A stretch of DNA of 35,829 bases from Clostridia bacterium (GTDB lineage: Bacteria; Bacillota; Clostridia; Christensenellales; Aristaeellaceae): positions 1 to 35,829 of the forward strand of contig JAFUHD010000061.1 in the NCBI GenBank assembly GCA_017469025.1, written 5' to 3'. The notes below the pieces were generated by a model. That model ran no database searches. It was not told the origin of the DNA and saw nothing but the letters and a program-made list of their open reading frames with translations. Shown piece after piece: positions 1 through 8,366 of the stretch; the first letter of the stretch is position 1; each line of letters starts with the position of its first letter. The position numbers and the translations under genes are program-made.

Positions 1-106
1 CGAAGGGAAGTACCTTCAAGTCAGCACGTCAAAAGGACAGAAGCAATGTTTTTTCGGGGATGGATAGAGAATAAAGGAGCATCGAAAGCTGGCAAAAAAC
101 AGAGGC

Positions 107-293
107 TCAGGTGGCATTCGTTGGATTTCTGGCTTCTTCACGCTTCTTGCGGTTCGCTCTTGCCAGTTCGCGCAGCTCCTGTACTTTCTCCGGTGTTGGG
201 CGGTAGCGATTGTTCAGGGGAATATAGGATCATGAACCATCTTCTCATTTGTGTTCTGCTCTTCTTAGATTCCTTAACTGATGCCTCAGACAT
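107..293 (-). pseudogene. Small basic protein gene, frameshifted
   Basis: A short reading frame starts at the ATG at 293, seven bases after a good GAGGAG site, and lies behind a near-consensus promoter. The first 25 codons (MSEASVKESKKSRTQMRRW...) run to a CCCC run near 214-217. The natural continuation, LNNRYRPTPEKV followed by a lysine/arginine-rich helix ending NPTNAT, is then found one frame over and stops at 107. Removing one C joins the two parts into a protein of about 61 residues. Without the shift the frame ends in an unstructured tail at 138. I do not recognise the family. The RPTPEKV-plus-basic-helix ending suggests a DNA- or RNA-binding helper protein, which is only an inference. 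The shift could be a real mutation or a homopolymer sequencing error. Confidence 0.45.
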
Positions 294-347
294 GTTTATT
301 TCTCCTCTGCAGTTTAAAATTCTGGATTGTTTCCCCAACACTGTACG

Positions 348-376
348 ATTATAATAATTATCGTTTATTCTGGCAA
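348..376 (-). promoter_or_regulatory. Promoter for the small gene at 107-293
   Basis: Read on the minus strand, TTGCCA (371-376) and a perfect TATAAT (348-353) are separated by exactly 17 bases. This is one of the best sigma-70/sigma-A type matches in the window. Transcription would start about 50 bases before the start codon at 293. Confidence 0.6.
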
Positions 377-464
377 ACTTGAGAGAGACGGAATATGATG
401 AAAATATGAAAGTCTAGGAATTATGAACATTCAGAAAACAAGACAGCATAAATTTGTCGAATAA

Positions 465-1349
465 TTGTCGGTACTTGCGGCGATCGTTATGTGCTTTGTA
501 TGCTTTATCGCATGTCAGCTGATTGCATTCGTTGTCAATGTACCCTTTGTGCTCGCAAATCTGATCACTTGGGACGATGCAATAAGTGGACCCTTTGGAG
601 CCGTGGCGGGCATTCTCCTCATGATGGGCGTATACAAGTGGTGGTTCAGACCGGAATTTGAGGGAATGCTGAAGGGCAACTTGCCGCTGGGTTTTCTTCT
701 GGGCATGATCGAACTGATCTATGTGCTGATCACCGTCGCTGCCAGTTACTTTACCGGCGCCCTGAATGGGATCAAACCACTGACAATGATGATCGTCGGC
801 ACTTCTCTGATGGGCGGTATGGGAGAGGAATTCGCATTCAGGGGAGTGCTCAGCGCTACTATGCTGCGGCAGTGGAAGGATCAGAACAAGTTCAGAACCA
901 TAGCCCTGATTTCGGGAATTGTTTTTGGACTGGTTCATGCAGGCAATCTGATCTCGGGAGCCAATCCTTTTAACACCCTTCTGCAGGTGGCTGATTCCAT
1001 TGGCATCGGTGTATTTTTTGCCGCAGTTTACATGCGTACCGGAACCATTCTGCCATGTATGTTTTACCATACGGTCCATGATATCATTCCCATTGCAGTT
1101 TCCAGTCAGGTCTCGGAAAAAGGACTCATCACAGGAGGTGCGACCGACTGGTCGGATGGCCTCAATCTCGTTCTGTCGATCGTATTGATGAACCTGGGGC
1201 ATAAAGGTCTTCGAGAAGAATACCGGGAGGATCGGAGATACATTCTGTTCTCCAATCTCCCCGGTGTTCTTGTCGGAGATCATTTTACCCAGGTTTCATG
1301 TGCGAAATGCCCGGAATACAGAGACAACGGGCCTCGACGGGTGCCGTGA
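465..1349 (+). CDS. CPBP-family intramembrane metalloprotease, N-terminus interrupted
   Basis: This is a multi-pass membrane protein with the three CPBP/CAAX-protease (Rce1-like) motifs: EEFAFRG (glutamate pair plus arginine), FGLVHAG (second motif histidine) and YHTVHD (third motif). Members cleave prenylated proteins or act in bacteriocin immunity; the substrate here is unknown. The frame is open upstream to ATG 423 (MNIQKTRQHKFVE), but an in-frame TAA at 462-464 (codon 14) cuts it off. The first possible start after it is TTG 465, which has no ribosome binding site. A single base change would turn the TAA into a tyrosine codon and restore a 308-residue protein, so the gene is probably inactive or poorly expressed. 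The last 50 or so residues are not typical of the family and may also be out of frame. Confidence 0.65.
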   Translation: MSVLAAIVMCFVCFIACQLIAFVVNVPFVLANLITWDDAISGPFGAVAGILLMMGVYKWWFRPEFEGMLKGNLPLGFLLGMIELIYVLITVAASYFTGALNGIKPLTMMIVGTSLMGGMGEEFAFRGVLSATMLRQWKDQNKFRTIALISGIVFGLVHAGNLISGANPFNTLLQVADSIGIGVFFAAVYMRTGTILPCMFYHTVHDIIPIAVSSQVSEKGLITGGATDWSDGLNLVLSIVLMNLGHKGLREEYREDRRYILFSNLPGVLVGDHFTQVSCAKCPEYRDNGPRRVP

Positions 1350-1841
1350 GACGCCGGCATGCAGTACTGAAAGCCTGTTCTGTCGGGGAGCGAGATGGTA
1401 GAAAATATTCCTGGGTCAGACTCAGGAAGATCAACTTCGGTTCCTACAATAAACTGTCAAAACACGACTACAGATGGTAAAAAGGCGTGTTGATTATGTC
1501 GGATTCAATTCAAACGAATTCGTAAATGCCAGTGAAAGACGACAAAGCCTGAAGGCCAGATGAAGCGCGGTATGCCATGGGAGTGGCACATACGGTGTGG
1601 CCAGGGAAAACGGGTGGAGATTCCTTTATGCCATTTCTGTGACCGAATCTTTGTAATCGATGATTTGACAGTTAATTCCGATTATTACAGACGCGGCATT
1701 GTGGTGGCTGTATCTGATCACATCCACACATTGGTTTCTCTCGGTATCCTATGAACAGTACGGAATTGTTCGAAAATGTGTGTTTTATTAACGGGTGTGT
1801 TATTGTGACAGAATGGCAAACGCTGATTCAGGAGGTGCTGA
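1350..1841. other. Non-coding stretch, nothing recognised
   Basis: About 490 bases with only short open frames lacking ribosome binding sites. No terminator-quality hairpin or RNA gene was recognised. The last bases hold the CAGGAGG ribosome binding site of the next gene. Confidence 0.4.
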
Positions 1842-2927
1842 ATGATGAAAAAGTATCTTTCATTTGCTTTGGTTTTTCTGCTGATTCTGGCCTGGATTCC
1901 GGCTGGGATAGGGGAAGTCGAAATCTGCGGAAAAGTGGCCGAAATTGATAAGTATGGGAATGCCCGGCTGGATATCTCCATTGAAGATTTCAACAGTGCA
2001 GGGTTTGCTCTGGGGGATATCGTTACGGTGACTGCAGGGGGCTTTTCCGGAGACATGCCCTATTTTAACGGTTTCTACGTGGATCGGGGAGAAACTATGG
2101 TGCGTGCTTATCCGGGGCATACCTGCATCGACGTGTGTATCAATTATGGTGAATTCGCCGAAACTGCGGGCGTCAGCATGGAGGATCCAGTAACTATTAC
2201 CCTCAAGGAAAAGGCTGGTGCATTGACATTGCAGGAAATCAGCAGCTTGGAATATTCCAACGACCGTTCAGATGATGTTTCCGACGCGTCGTTTGCCAAT
2301 TTCCGGCCGATAAAGGAAGGAAGACTGTACCGCAGTGGAGTGCCCGTGGATAACCAGTACGGTCAGGTTGCCTGCGCCGACGCTCTGATCCGGGAGGCGG
2401 GGATTCAGACGGTGATGAACCTTGCCAGCACGGAAGAGGAAATCGAAAGCAGTTTTACCGATAAGGATTTTGCCGCGCCTTATTACAAGGAACTGTATCT
2501 GTCCGGTCAGGTGATCATGCTGGGGCTTTCTATCCATTTTGATTCCGATGAATTTGGCGATGGCATTGTAAAGGGCTTTACATTTCTGGCGGATAGGGAG
2601 CCGCCATACCTGGTGCACTGCATTGAGGGCAAGGACCGGATCGGTTTTGCAGCCATGGTGTTGGAAATGCTGATGGGCTGGAACGAAAGCGAAATTGTGG
2701 CCGATTATATGGTAAGTTATGCGAACCATTACGGCATCGAAGCGGGAACGGAAAAGTACAGCATGATCGCAGAAAAGAATGTGAAGGAAATGATGCGCTT
2801 CGTGGCTGGACTTGCAAAAGGAAGCTCCCTGGAGAAAATTGATTGGAAAGCTGCCGCGGAAGCATATCTCACAGCTCATGGCATGACGGAAAGTGCTTTG
2901 AAAGCGCTGGAGCAAAAACTTCAATAA
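1842..2927 (+). CDS. Secreted tyrosine/dual-specificity phosphatase with SAM_HAT-like N-terminal domain
   Basis: 361 residues. A signal peptide (about 1-24, ending PAGIG) is followed by a beta-rich domain at about 25-125 that resembles the C-terminal barrel of SAM hydroxide adenosyltransferases (GFALGDIVTVT, INYGEFAETAGV, DPVTITLKEKAG). A phosphatase domain of the Y_phosphatase3 type follows (FRPIKEGRLYRSGVP, TVMNLAS). The P-loop HC-x5-R signature is HCIEGKDR, with catalytic Cys260 and Arg266. The enzyme should hydrolyse phosphotyrosine or another phosphomonoester outside the membrane; the true substrate is unknown. Start 1842 or 1845 (ATGATG) both sit after GGAGG at 1831-1835. The next gene, a PAP2 phosphatase, begins 11 bases downstream and is probably co-transcribed, suggesting a shared extracytoplasmic phosphate or lipid-phosphate role. 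Confidence 0.8.
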   Translation: MMKKYLSFALVFLLILAWIPAGIGEVEICGKVAEIDKYGNARLDISIEDFNSAGFALGDIVTVTAGGFSGDMPYFNGFYVDRGETMVRAYPGHTCIDVCINYGEFAETAGVSMEDPVTITLKEKAGALTLQEISSLEYSNDRSDDVSDASFANFRPIKEGRLYRSGVPVDNQYGQVACADALIREAGIQTVMNLASTEEEIESSFTDKDFAAPYYKELYLSGQVIMLGLSIHFDSDEFGDGIVKGFTFLADREPPYLVHCIEGKDRIGFAAMVLEMLMGWNESEIVADYMVSYANHYGIEAGTEKYSMIAEKNVKEMMRFVAGLAKGSSLEKIDWKAAAEAYLTAHGMTESALKALEQKLQ

Positions 2928-2938
2928 GGAGATTTTTC

Positions 2939-3832
2939 ATGAACAGAAAAAATATCATGTCGATGCCGGTGACATGCTTTTGGACTATTATTTCAGTATG
3001 CGTTCTGGGGATTGTTATCGGTTCTTTTCGGGACTTTGATATCAATGTCGTACTGGCCAACAAAACGGAGATAGGGGCATTCTTTGCCACCTATGGTTCT
3101 TACTTCTCTTATTGTCTGTATCCTGCGGCGGGAGCCTGCTTATATGCGGGACTGAAAAAGAAGGGCGACGGATACCGCTTTTTGGCATGGATATTGCTGA
3201 TTCTGGGCTGGTTTATGGCGGTATACTATTCCAACAGTTATAATGGGAAGGCTGTTCGTGCGTTGTTCGGATACATAGCCGGAGAGTCCTCCGTAATGCT
3301 TTCTGTGATCAGCTGGTTCTTCTGGGTGGTTCTGTATGCCTGGGTGCCGTTTGTGGTGATCCAGCTGGTTGACAACAGTAATCCGAACAGACTGATCGCG
3401 GTCGGCGCAGCAATTCTCATCGCGGGCATTACCGCAGATAACGTGAACCTCTGGCTTAAGCAGGTAGCCTCTCGTCCAAGGTATAAGTATCTGATCACAT
3501 TGGAGGATCCGAAGAGCGAATTCCGCAACTGGTGGCAGATGATTCCGAATCTGGCAGGCAGCAATGATAATTTCAAGAGCTGGCCCAGCGGAAACATGAC
3601 CATTGCAAGCATGATGTTTTCATTGCCGATGCTGACCGACGTGATGAAAAAACGCAGCAACAGAAAGAATGGAATTGCGTTTGCACTGGCTTGCGTGTTT
3701 GTTCTGATCTACGGCTATAACCGAATCCATATGACCAACCATTTTCTGTCGGATGTCTGTTTCGGAACGCTGATCACGTACCTGATTTACGCACTCATCA
3801 GTACTGCGTTTCTATGCGGGCACAAAGAATAA
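2939..3832 (+). CDS. PAP2-superfamily membrane phosphatase
   Basis: 297 residues with several membrane helices. The three PAP2 phosphatase motifs are present in order: KxxxxRP at Lys174-Pro180 (KQVASRP), PSG at 216-218 followed by Asn where many members have His (SWPSGNM), and R-x5-H-x3-D at Arg262, His268 and Asp272 (RIHMTNHFLSD). Family members dephosphorylate lipid phosphates such as phosphatidate or undecaprenyl pyrophosphate at the outer membrane face. The Asn in place of the second-motif His may alter activity. The start at 2939 is set by AAGGAGA at 2926-2932. An in-frame extension to 2843 would overlap the previous gene and has no signal. It follows the secreted tyrosine phosphatase by 11 bases and ends about 80 bases before a terminator. 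Confidence 0.85.
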   Translation: MNRKNIMSMPVTCFWTIISVCVLGIVIGSFRDFDINVVLANKTEIGAFFATYGSYFSYCLYPAAGACLYAGLKKKGDGYRFLAWILLILGWFMAVYYSNSYNGKAVRALFGYIAGESSVMLSVISWFFWVVLYAWVPFVVIQLVDNSNPNRLIAVGAAILIAGITADNVNLWLKQVASRPRYKYLITLEDPKSEFRNWWQMIPNLAGSNDNFKSWPSGNMTIASMMFSLPMLTDVMKKRSNRKNGIAFALACVFVLIYGYNRIHMTNHFLSDVCFGTLITYLIYALISTAFLCGHKE

Positions 3833-3910
3833 CAGTGAGGGAAAAGATCAGGAAGCATTAAAGTGGTTCCACAGGCAAGGACATTTTTTTAAACAGTTAT
3901 TATCTGAATA

Positions 3911-3937
3911 GCAGGGCCGGGAAACCGGGCCCTTTTT
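3911..3937 (+). terminator. Rho-independent terminator after the phosphatase pair
   Basis: The GC-rich hairpin GGGCCGG-GAAA-CCGGGCCC has one bulged base and is followed by six T residues. Confidence 0.85.
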
Positions 3938-4023
3938 TATACCGTAATGGATTTTTAACCAGCATTCATCCGGATGTTAGAAAGGAATGGACCGGTACAT
4001 GCCGCAAAGCTGATGCAGACGGG

Positions 4024-4434
4024 TCAGAATTTCCCGGAAAGGATGCTGTCGATGATGATACGGCCCACAACGAAATTGTTCTTCATGGAAACTGCAAAAA
4101 TGTCAGCAGCTTCAACGCTGTCTTCATCAGCCAATGCCATCGCTTCTGCGTTGTCCCATAGTTTTTCCGGTGTGGTTCCCAGCATGAACACATCCATGTT
4201 CACACTACAGCGGATCACGATCAGACGGTCCAGCAGGCCCTTCCGTTCTACTGCCCTGGCAACGGCGATATCCTCCATCTCGGCTGTAACATACGGATCA
4301 GGGCACGCATAGGTTTCTACCATGGCCAGCGCATTTGCATGTCCGTGCATGCCTTTCCAGTAATTGTGGGCCGTTATAAAAACAGAGCCCCGTCTGACAG
4401 CAAATGTGAATACGAATTTTGATCTATTTCCCAT
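4024..4434 (-). pseudogene. Purine nucleoside permease (NUP)-like gene fragment
   Basis: 136 residues matching only the C-terminal third to half of the NUP family, which is normally about 330-350 residues. Recognisable blocks are TAHNYWKGMHGHAN, VTAEMEDIAVARAVERKG and DRLIVIRCSVNMD, corresponding to the family's YWHG, TTAMEDTGT and VLVLRTASN stretches. The N-terminal half is absent. The frame starts at ATG 4434 without a ribosome binding site, and the upstream sequence shows no other NUP coding in any frame. It is most likely a 5'-truncated remnant. Family members are linked to nucleoside uptake or binding; a function for the fragment is doubtful. Confidence 0.6.
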
Positions 4435-4501
4435 GCGCTATCATTCCATGGGTGACTGGCATCTGGCATTGTATAATTATCTGCAGAAAATCTTTTGATG
4501 T

Positions 4502-4535
4502 AAAAAGGCTGATCGTTTATTGATCAGTCTTTTTT
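4502..4535. terminator. Bidirectional terminator-like hairpin
   Basis: The stem GGCTGATC / GATCAGTC (one G-T pair) has a seven-base loop and is flanked by AAAAA on the left and TTTTT on the right, so it could stop transcription from either side. No intact gene now ends here. Confidence 0.6.
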
Positions 4536-4690
4536 GTATTATATCTGCAGCAGGGTGCAACGGAATTGCGGGACAGAACCGGCAGTATACCTTGAAAGAC
4601 AGGTGCCATTCCATTTAAGTATCTGAATGGAAAGCGAAAAGATGTTGATCTCTTTCCTTCAAATTGATAAAATGACTGCAGCTTTCACGA

Positions 4691-4720
4691 TTGAAATAAC
4701 TGTCGCATAGAGTATATGAT
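4691..4720 (+). promoter_or_regulatory. Promoter for malQ
   Basis: TTGAAA (4691-4696), an 18-base spacer and TATGAT (4715-4720). The expected transcript start lies about 20 bases before the malQ start codon, leaving room for the GAGAGGAAGAGAAG ribosome binding region. Confidence 0.5.
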
Positions 4721-4746
4721 AAATAATAAACAGAGAGGAAGAGAAG

Positions 4747-6291
4747 ATGAATCGTACTGCAGGAATACTGATGCCGGTTTCCAGCCTGCCCAGCAAGTAT
4801 GGAATTGGCTGTTTTGATGAGGAAGCATACAGATTTGTGGATTTTTTGGAAAGGTCCGGTCAGACATACTGGCAGATCCTGCCGCTGAATCCGCCGAATC
4901 ATCAGCCAATGGCATATGATTCTCCTTATCAGGGATTTTCAGCTTTTGCAGGAAATCCATTTTATATCAGTCTGGATGCACTGGAGAAAGAAGGACTTCT
5001 GACCCGTAATGAGATAGATGCTGAAAACTTCGGCACGAATCCGGAACGTATAGATTATGATAAGCTGTTTGCAAGACGTCTGCCGCTGCTGAGGAAAGCA
5101 TATGAGCGGAGCCGCATTGCAGAACAGTGGGCATATCAGGAGTTTATCCGGACAAACAGCTGGTGGCTGGATGATTATGCTCTGTTCATGGCGCTCAAGA
5201 CGTTCTTTAAAGGCGCTGAATGGCCTGACTGGCCGGAGGATATCAGCCATCACTGGGGATATGCGGTTGATTATTACAATCAGCATCTTTATTTTGATAT
5301 TGAATTCCATAAGTTTACCCAGTTTGTATTCTATCAGCAGTGGAATGCACTGAAGGCCTATGCAAACGGAAAGCATATCCGGATCATCGGGGATATTCCG
5401 ATCTACGTCTTCTTTGACAGCGCGGATGTATGGGCGCACTCGGAACTTTTCCAGCTGAATGAAAACAATCGGCAGAGTGCAGTGGCCGGTTGTCCGCCGG
5501 ATGCTTTTTCCGCAGACGGCCAGGTCTGGGGAACACCATTGTACCGCTGGGATAAGCATCAGGAAGACCACTTTGGATGGTGGATGGCCAGACTGTGGGT
5601 TAATTTCCAGCAGTGTGATCTGCTTCGGATCGACCATTTCCGCGGACTGGATGAATACTTCTCCATTCCCGCGGGAAAGGGTGCCAAGGAAGGACACTGG
5701 GAAAAAGGCCCGGGCATGGCACTGTTCCATCAAATGTGGCAGAACATGGGATATAAGCCCGTGATTGTTGAGGACCTCGGTTTTATGACGGATTCTGTAC
5801 GTCAGATGGTCCGCGAGACCGGATTTCCCAATATGAAGGTGCTGCAGTTTGGCTTTGATGAGAATGATATCGGCGCATCCAATGATTACCTGGTACATAA
5901 TATTCCGGAGCATTGCGTGGTCTATCCGGGGACGCATGACAATGATCCCATTAACGGCTGGTTTGCATCGCTGGATGTGGCCGGGAAGAAGATGATCTGT
6001 GACTATTTCGGTGTGAAAGACGCCGAAACGGATCAGATGAATGATGTTCTTGTGCGTGCTGCATTGATGTGCCGTGCAGAAACCGCAGTCATTCAGCTGC
6101 AGGATTATCTCGGACTGGGGTCTGAGGCAAGAATCAATGAACCGTCCCATCAGGATGGAAACTGGCATTGGCGGCTGAAGCCGGGAATGCTGACGGAAGC
6201 ATTGGTGTGCAAGGTTTTCGATATGACCCACCGGTATGGCCGGCTGAACTGGGAGTCAGAGAGCGTTCAGCAGCATAACTGGACAAAATGA
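4747..6291 (+). CDS. malQ: 4-alpha-glucanotransferase (amylomaltase, GH77)
   Basis: 514 residues, full length for the Thermus-type GH77 enzyme. It moves 4-alpha-glucan segments between maltodextrins in the cytoplasm, releasing glucose and longer chains. The N-terminus carries the family start (AGILMPVSSLPSKYGIG) and the glucan-site block YDSPYQGFSAFAGNP. The catalytic residues are in expected order and spacing: nucleophile Asp296 in LLRIDHFRG, acid/base Glu342 in VIVEDLG, and transition-state Asp398 in PGTHDND. The positions are within three residues of those in Thermus amylomaltase. The gene has its own promoter and ribosome binding site and no maltose genes beside it. A structured inverted repeat rather than a T-tailed terminator follows it. 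Confidence 0.95.
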   Translation: MNRTAGILMPVSSLPSKYGIGCFDEEAYRFVDFLERSGQTYWQILPLNPPNHQPMAYDSPYQGFSAFAGNPFYISLDALEKEGLLTRNEIDAENFGTNPERIDYDKLFARRLPLLRKAYERSRIAEQWAYQEFIRTNSWWLDDYALFMALKTFFKGAEWPDWPEDISHHWGYAVDYYNQHLYFDIEFHKFTQFVFYQQWNALKAYANGKHIRIIGDIPIYVFFDSADVWAHSELFQLNENNRQSAVAGCPPDAFSADGQVWGTPLYRWDKHQEDHFGWWMARLWVNFQQCDLLRIDHFRGLDEYFSIPAGKGAKEGHWEKGPGMALFHQMWQNMGYKPVIVEDLGFMTDSVRQMVRETGFPNMKVLQFGFDENDIGASNDYLVHNIPEHCVVYPGTHDNDPINGWFASLDVAGKKMICDYFGVKDAETDQMNDVLVRAALMCRAETAVIQLQDYLGLGSEARINEPSHQDGNWHWRLKPGMLTEALVCKVFDMTHRYGRLNWESESVQQHNWTK

Positions 6292-6296
6292 ATGCA

Positions 6297-6379
6297 TGGC
6301 ATTGCCTGCAGAGAAGACAGACTGTATATCACGCCGGTCTGTCAGAATAATGGGTAAATATACTGCTGGTGCAATGCCA
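6297..6379 (+). repeat. Nested inverted repeat after malQ
   Basis: Outer arms TGGCATTGC (6297-6305) and GCAATGCCA (6371-6379) pair perfectly over nine bases. Inside lies a second perfect hairpin, GACAGAC (6316-6322) with GTCTGTC (6337-6343). No T-run follows, so it is not a standard terminator. It may be a structured RNA element between malQ and the peptidase gene. Confidence 0.5.
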
Positions 6380-6470
6380 GAGTTCAAAACTGTGTCATTA
6401 AGGAAAGGCCGGCTGCAGACGGGACGGAATCCAAAGATTGAGCCGGGTCTTTAATAAGGAGAAATTCATT

Positions 6471-7700
6471 ATGGGTATTTCGAAGACACTGCTTCAGAAG
6501 TATGCAGAACTGATTGTCCGAACCGGAGCGAATGTTCAGAAAGACCAGGTTGTACAGCTGACAATTTCTGTAGAGCAGAATGCGTTTGCTGCGATGATTA
6601 TGGAAGAATGTTACAAGGCCGGTGCGAAGAAGGTTAACGTGGACTGGACATTTGATATGCAGTCCCGGCTGAATTATCTTTATGCGGATCAGGAAACACT
6701 GTCTGCCGTACTGCCCTGGGAAGAAGAAAAACTGAAGCAGATGGTTAAAGACCTGCCCTGCCGTATCTTTATTGCTTCGGAAGATCCGGATGCCATGAAT
6801 GGCATTGATCCGCAGAAACTTTCTTCCGTGATGCAGCGCCGCGGCACTGTTATAAAGCCATACCGCAATGCAATAGACGGAAAGCATCAGTGGGTTATCG
6901 CGGCTTATCCATCTGAAAAATGGGCCAGGAAGTGTTTCCCGGATGCAGAAGATGCGGTAGACCGGCTCTGGGATGCAATTCTTAAAACCGTGCGTGTGCA
7001 GGAGGACAATGATCCGGTAGAAGACTGGAAAGTGCATACGGACTTTATCCAGGGGAAGGCAGCCTGGCTGAACAGACAGGGATTTACATCGCTTCGGTAT
7101 CACAGCGCCAATGGGACGGATTTCACGGTGGAACTGATTCCAGGCGCCAGATGGGAAGGCGCAGGCGCTGTCAATAACAATAATGGCGCGTTTTATATTC
7201 CCAATATGCCGACGGAGGAAATCTTTACCTCGCCTGCTGCGGGCAGATGTGAGGGAACGCTGGTGGCAGTAAAACCGCTTTCCTGGAACAGCCAGCTTAT
7301 AGAAAACTTCTCGATTACCTTTGAAAACGGGCGTGCCGTATCCTGCAGGGCAGAGAAGGGACAGGAACTCCTTGAACAGATGATTCATATGGATGATGGT
7401 GCAGCCATGCTCGGCGAGGTGGCGCTTGTGCCAAAGGAAAGCCCGGTGAACCAGTGCGGTTTCCTTTTCTATGAGACGTTGTTTGATGAAAATGCCTGCT
7501 GTCATTGTGCCCTTGGAATGGGATTCAAGGAAGTTCTGCCCGGCGGGGATGATCTGACGATGGATGAGGCACGTGAGAAAGGCATCAATGATTCCATCAT
7601 TCATGTAGACTTCATGATCGGTGCGGATGATCTGTCGATTGAAGGCATCCGTCCGGATGGGACAGTGGAAGCTGTTTTCAGAAACGGAACCTGGGCGTAA
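6471..7700 (+). CDS. Aminopeptidase, peptidase family M29
   Basis: 409 residues, the usual size for M29 metallo-aminopeptidases (AmpS/AmpT/PepS type), which remove N-terminal amino acids from peptides in the cytoplasm using two metal ions. Family blocks seen: YAELIVRTGANVQKDQ at the N-terminus, MPTEEIFTSP and LGEVALVP (metal-binding glutamates), FYETLFDENACCHCALG (histidine) and HVDFMIG (aspartate). The start at 6471 is chosen because AAGGAG lies just upstream; an alternative TTG at 6438 has no such site. An SH3-domain protein gene begins 37 bases downstream and probably shares the transcript. Confidence 0.93.
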   Translation: MGISKTLLQKYAELIVRTGANVQKDQVVQLTISVEQNAFAAMIMEECYKAGAKKVNVDWTFDMQSRLNYLYADQETLSAVLPWEEEKLKQMVKDLPCRIFIASEDPDAMNGIDPQKLSSVMQRRGTVIKPYRNAIDGKHQWVIAAYPSEKWARKCFPDAEDAVDRLWDAILKTVRVQEDNDPVEDWKVHTDFIQGKAAWLNRQGFTSLRYHSANGTDFTVELIPGARWEGAGAVNNNNGAFYIPNMPTEEIFTSPAAGRCEGTLVAVKPLSWNSQLIENFSITFENGRAVSCRAEKGQELLEQMIHMDDGAAMLGEVALVPKESPVNQCGFLFYETLFDENACCHCALGMGFKEVLPGGDDLTMDEAREKGINDSIIHVDFMIGADDLSIEGIRPDGTVEAVFRNGTWA

Positions 7701-7737
7701 CCTTGACAATAAATAAAAGACAGAAAGGTGGATTATT

Positions 7738-8313
7738 TTGAGGAAAATCAAAGTTGTTTTGATGTGTCTGCTTATGGCGCTTTGCCTGAATGGCTTTGCC
7801 ATGGCGGAGACAGAGACGAAGCTCAATTATACGGTTGAACAGGTGGACAGCTACACGGCTTACGTAAAGACCCGCCGCGCGGGGAGCAGACTGAATCTCA
7901 GAGCGCATCCCAAGAAAGATGCAAGAGTGCTGAAAAAGCTGCCGACAGGTACGCAGCTCAAAGTAATCGGTGTCTCAAAGAATTATCTTGAGGTGGAAGC
8001 AGACGGACTGACCGGATTTGTACAGAGCCGGTATGTAACGCTTGCCTATCCGCTGGCAACGATGCCGGTCCATACATACTATCCGGCAATGAACGATCTG
8101 GCTGAGCCGAGAATGGTCACGATCTCGCCGGACCGCAGGGGCGGATTCGTCAATATGCGGACAGGTCCGTCCAGAAGCGAACCGGTGGCCAAATATGTGT
8201 ATGAAAACGATGTGCTGATGCTGCTCGCCATTGACCGGGTGTGGGTAAAGGTGATGGATCCGGAAACACAGCAGGTCGGATATATCATGCGTCACTTTGT
8301 CTGCGGCATCTGA
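7738..8313 (+). CDS. Secreted protein with two bacterial SH3 domains
   Basis: 191 residues starting at a TTG codon preceded by AGAAAGGTGG. A classical signal peptide covers about 1-23 (...LCLNGFAMA, cut before ET). Two SH3b domains follow. The first, about 37-105, carries RLNLRAHPKKDARVLKKLPTG. The second, about 120-190, carries FVNMRTGPSRSEPVAKYV and ends VGYIMRHFVC. Such domains usually bind peptidoglycan or other wall components, so it is likely a wall-associated protein, but no catalytic domain is present. It probably shares a transcript with the M29 peptidase; a functional link is not evident. Confidence 0.85.
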   Translation: MRKIKVVLMCLLMALCLNGFAMAETETKLNYTVEQVDSYTAYVKTRRAGSRLNLRAHPKKDARVLKKLPTGTQLKVIGVSKNYLEVEADGLTGFVQSRYVTLAYPLATMPVHTYYPAMNDLAEPRMVTISPDRRGGFVNMRTGPSRSEPVAKYVYENDVLMLLAIDRVWVKVMDPETQQVGYIMRHFVCGI

Positions 8314-8331
8314 TAACATTTGACAATAGAC

Positions 8332-8362
8332 AAAAAAGCAGGAGGTTTCCTCCTGCTTTTTT
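8332..8362. terminator. Bidirectional terminator between convergent genes
   Basis: A perfect hairpin, AAAAAAGCAGGAGG with CCTCCTGCTTTTTT around a TTT loop. It has U-runs in both directions, serving the SH3 gene (plus) and the polyphosphate kinase gene (minus). Confidence 0.93.
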
Positions 8363-8366
8363 AAAA

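Noticed and set aside
414-1283. 289-codon minus-strand frame opposite the CPBP protease
   Set aside because: The plus strand carries all three CPBP motifs; the minus frame has no start signal and low-complexity composition.
4939-6231. 430-codon open frame on the minus strand across malQ
   Set aside because: Antisense shadow of a clearly identified GH77 gene, with no ribosome binding site and a sequence unlike a folded protein.
6384-7826. 480-codon open frame on the minus strand across the M29 peptidase gene
   Set aside because: Antisense shadow; the plus-strand gene has all family motifs.
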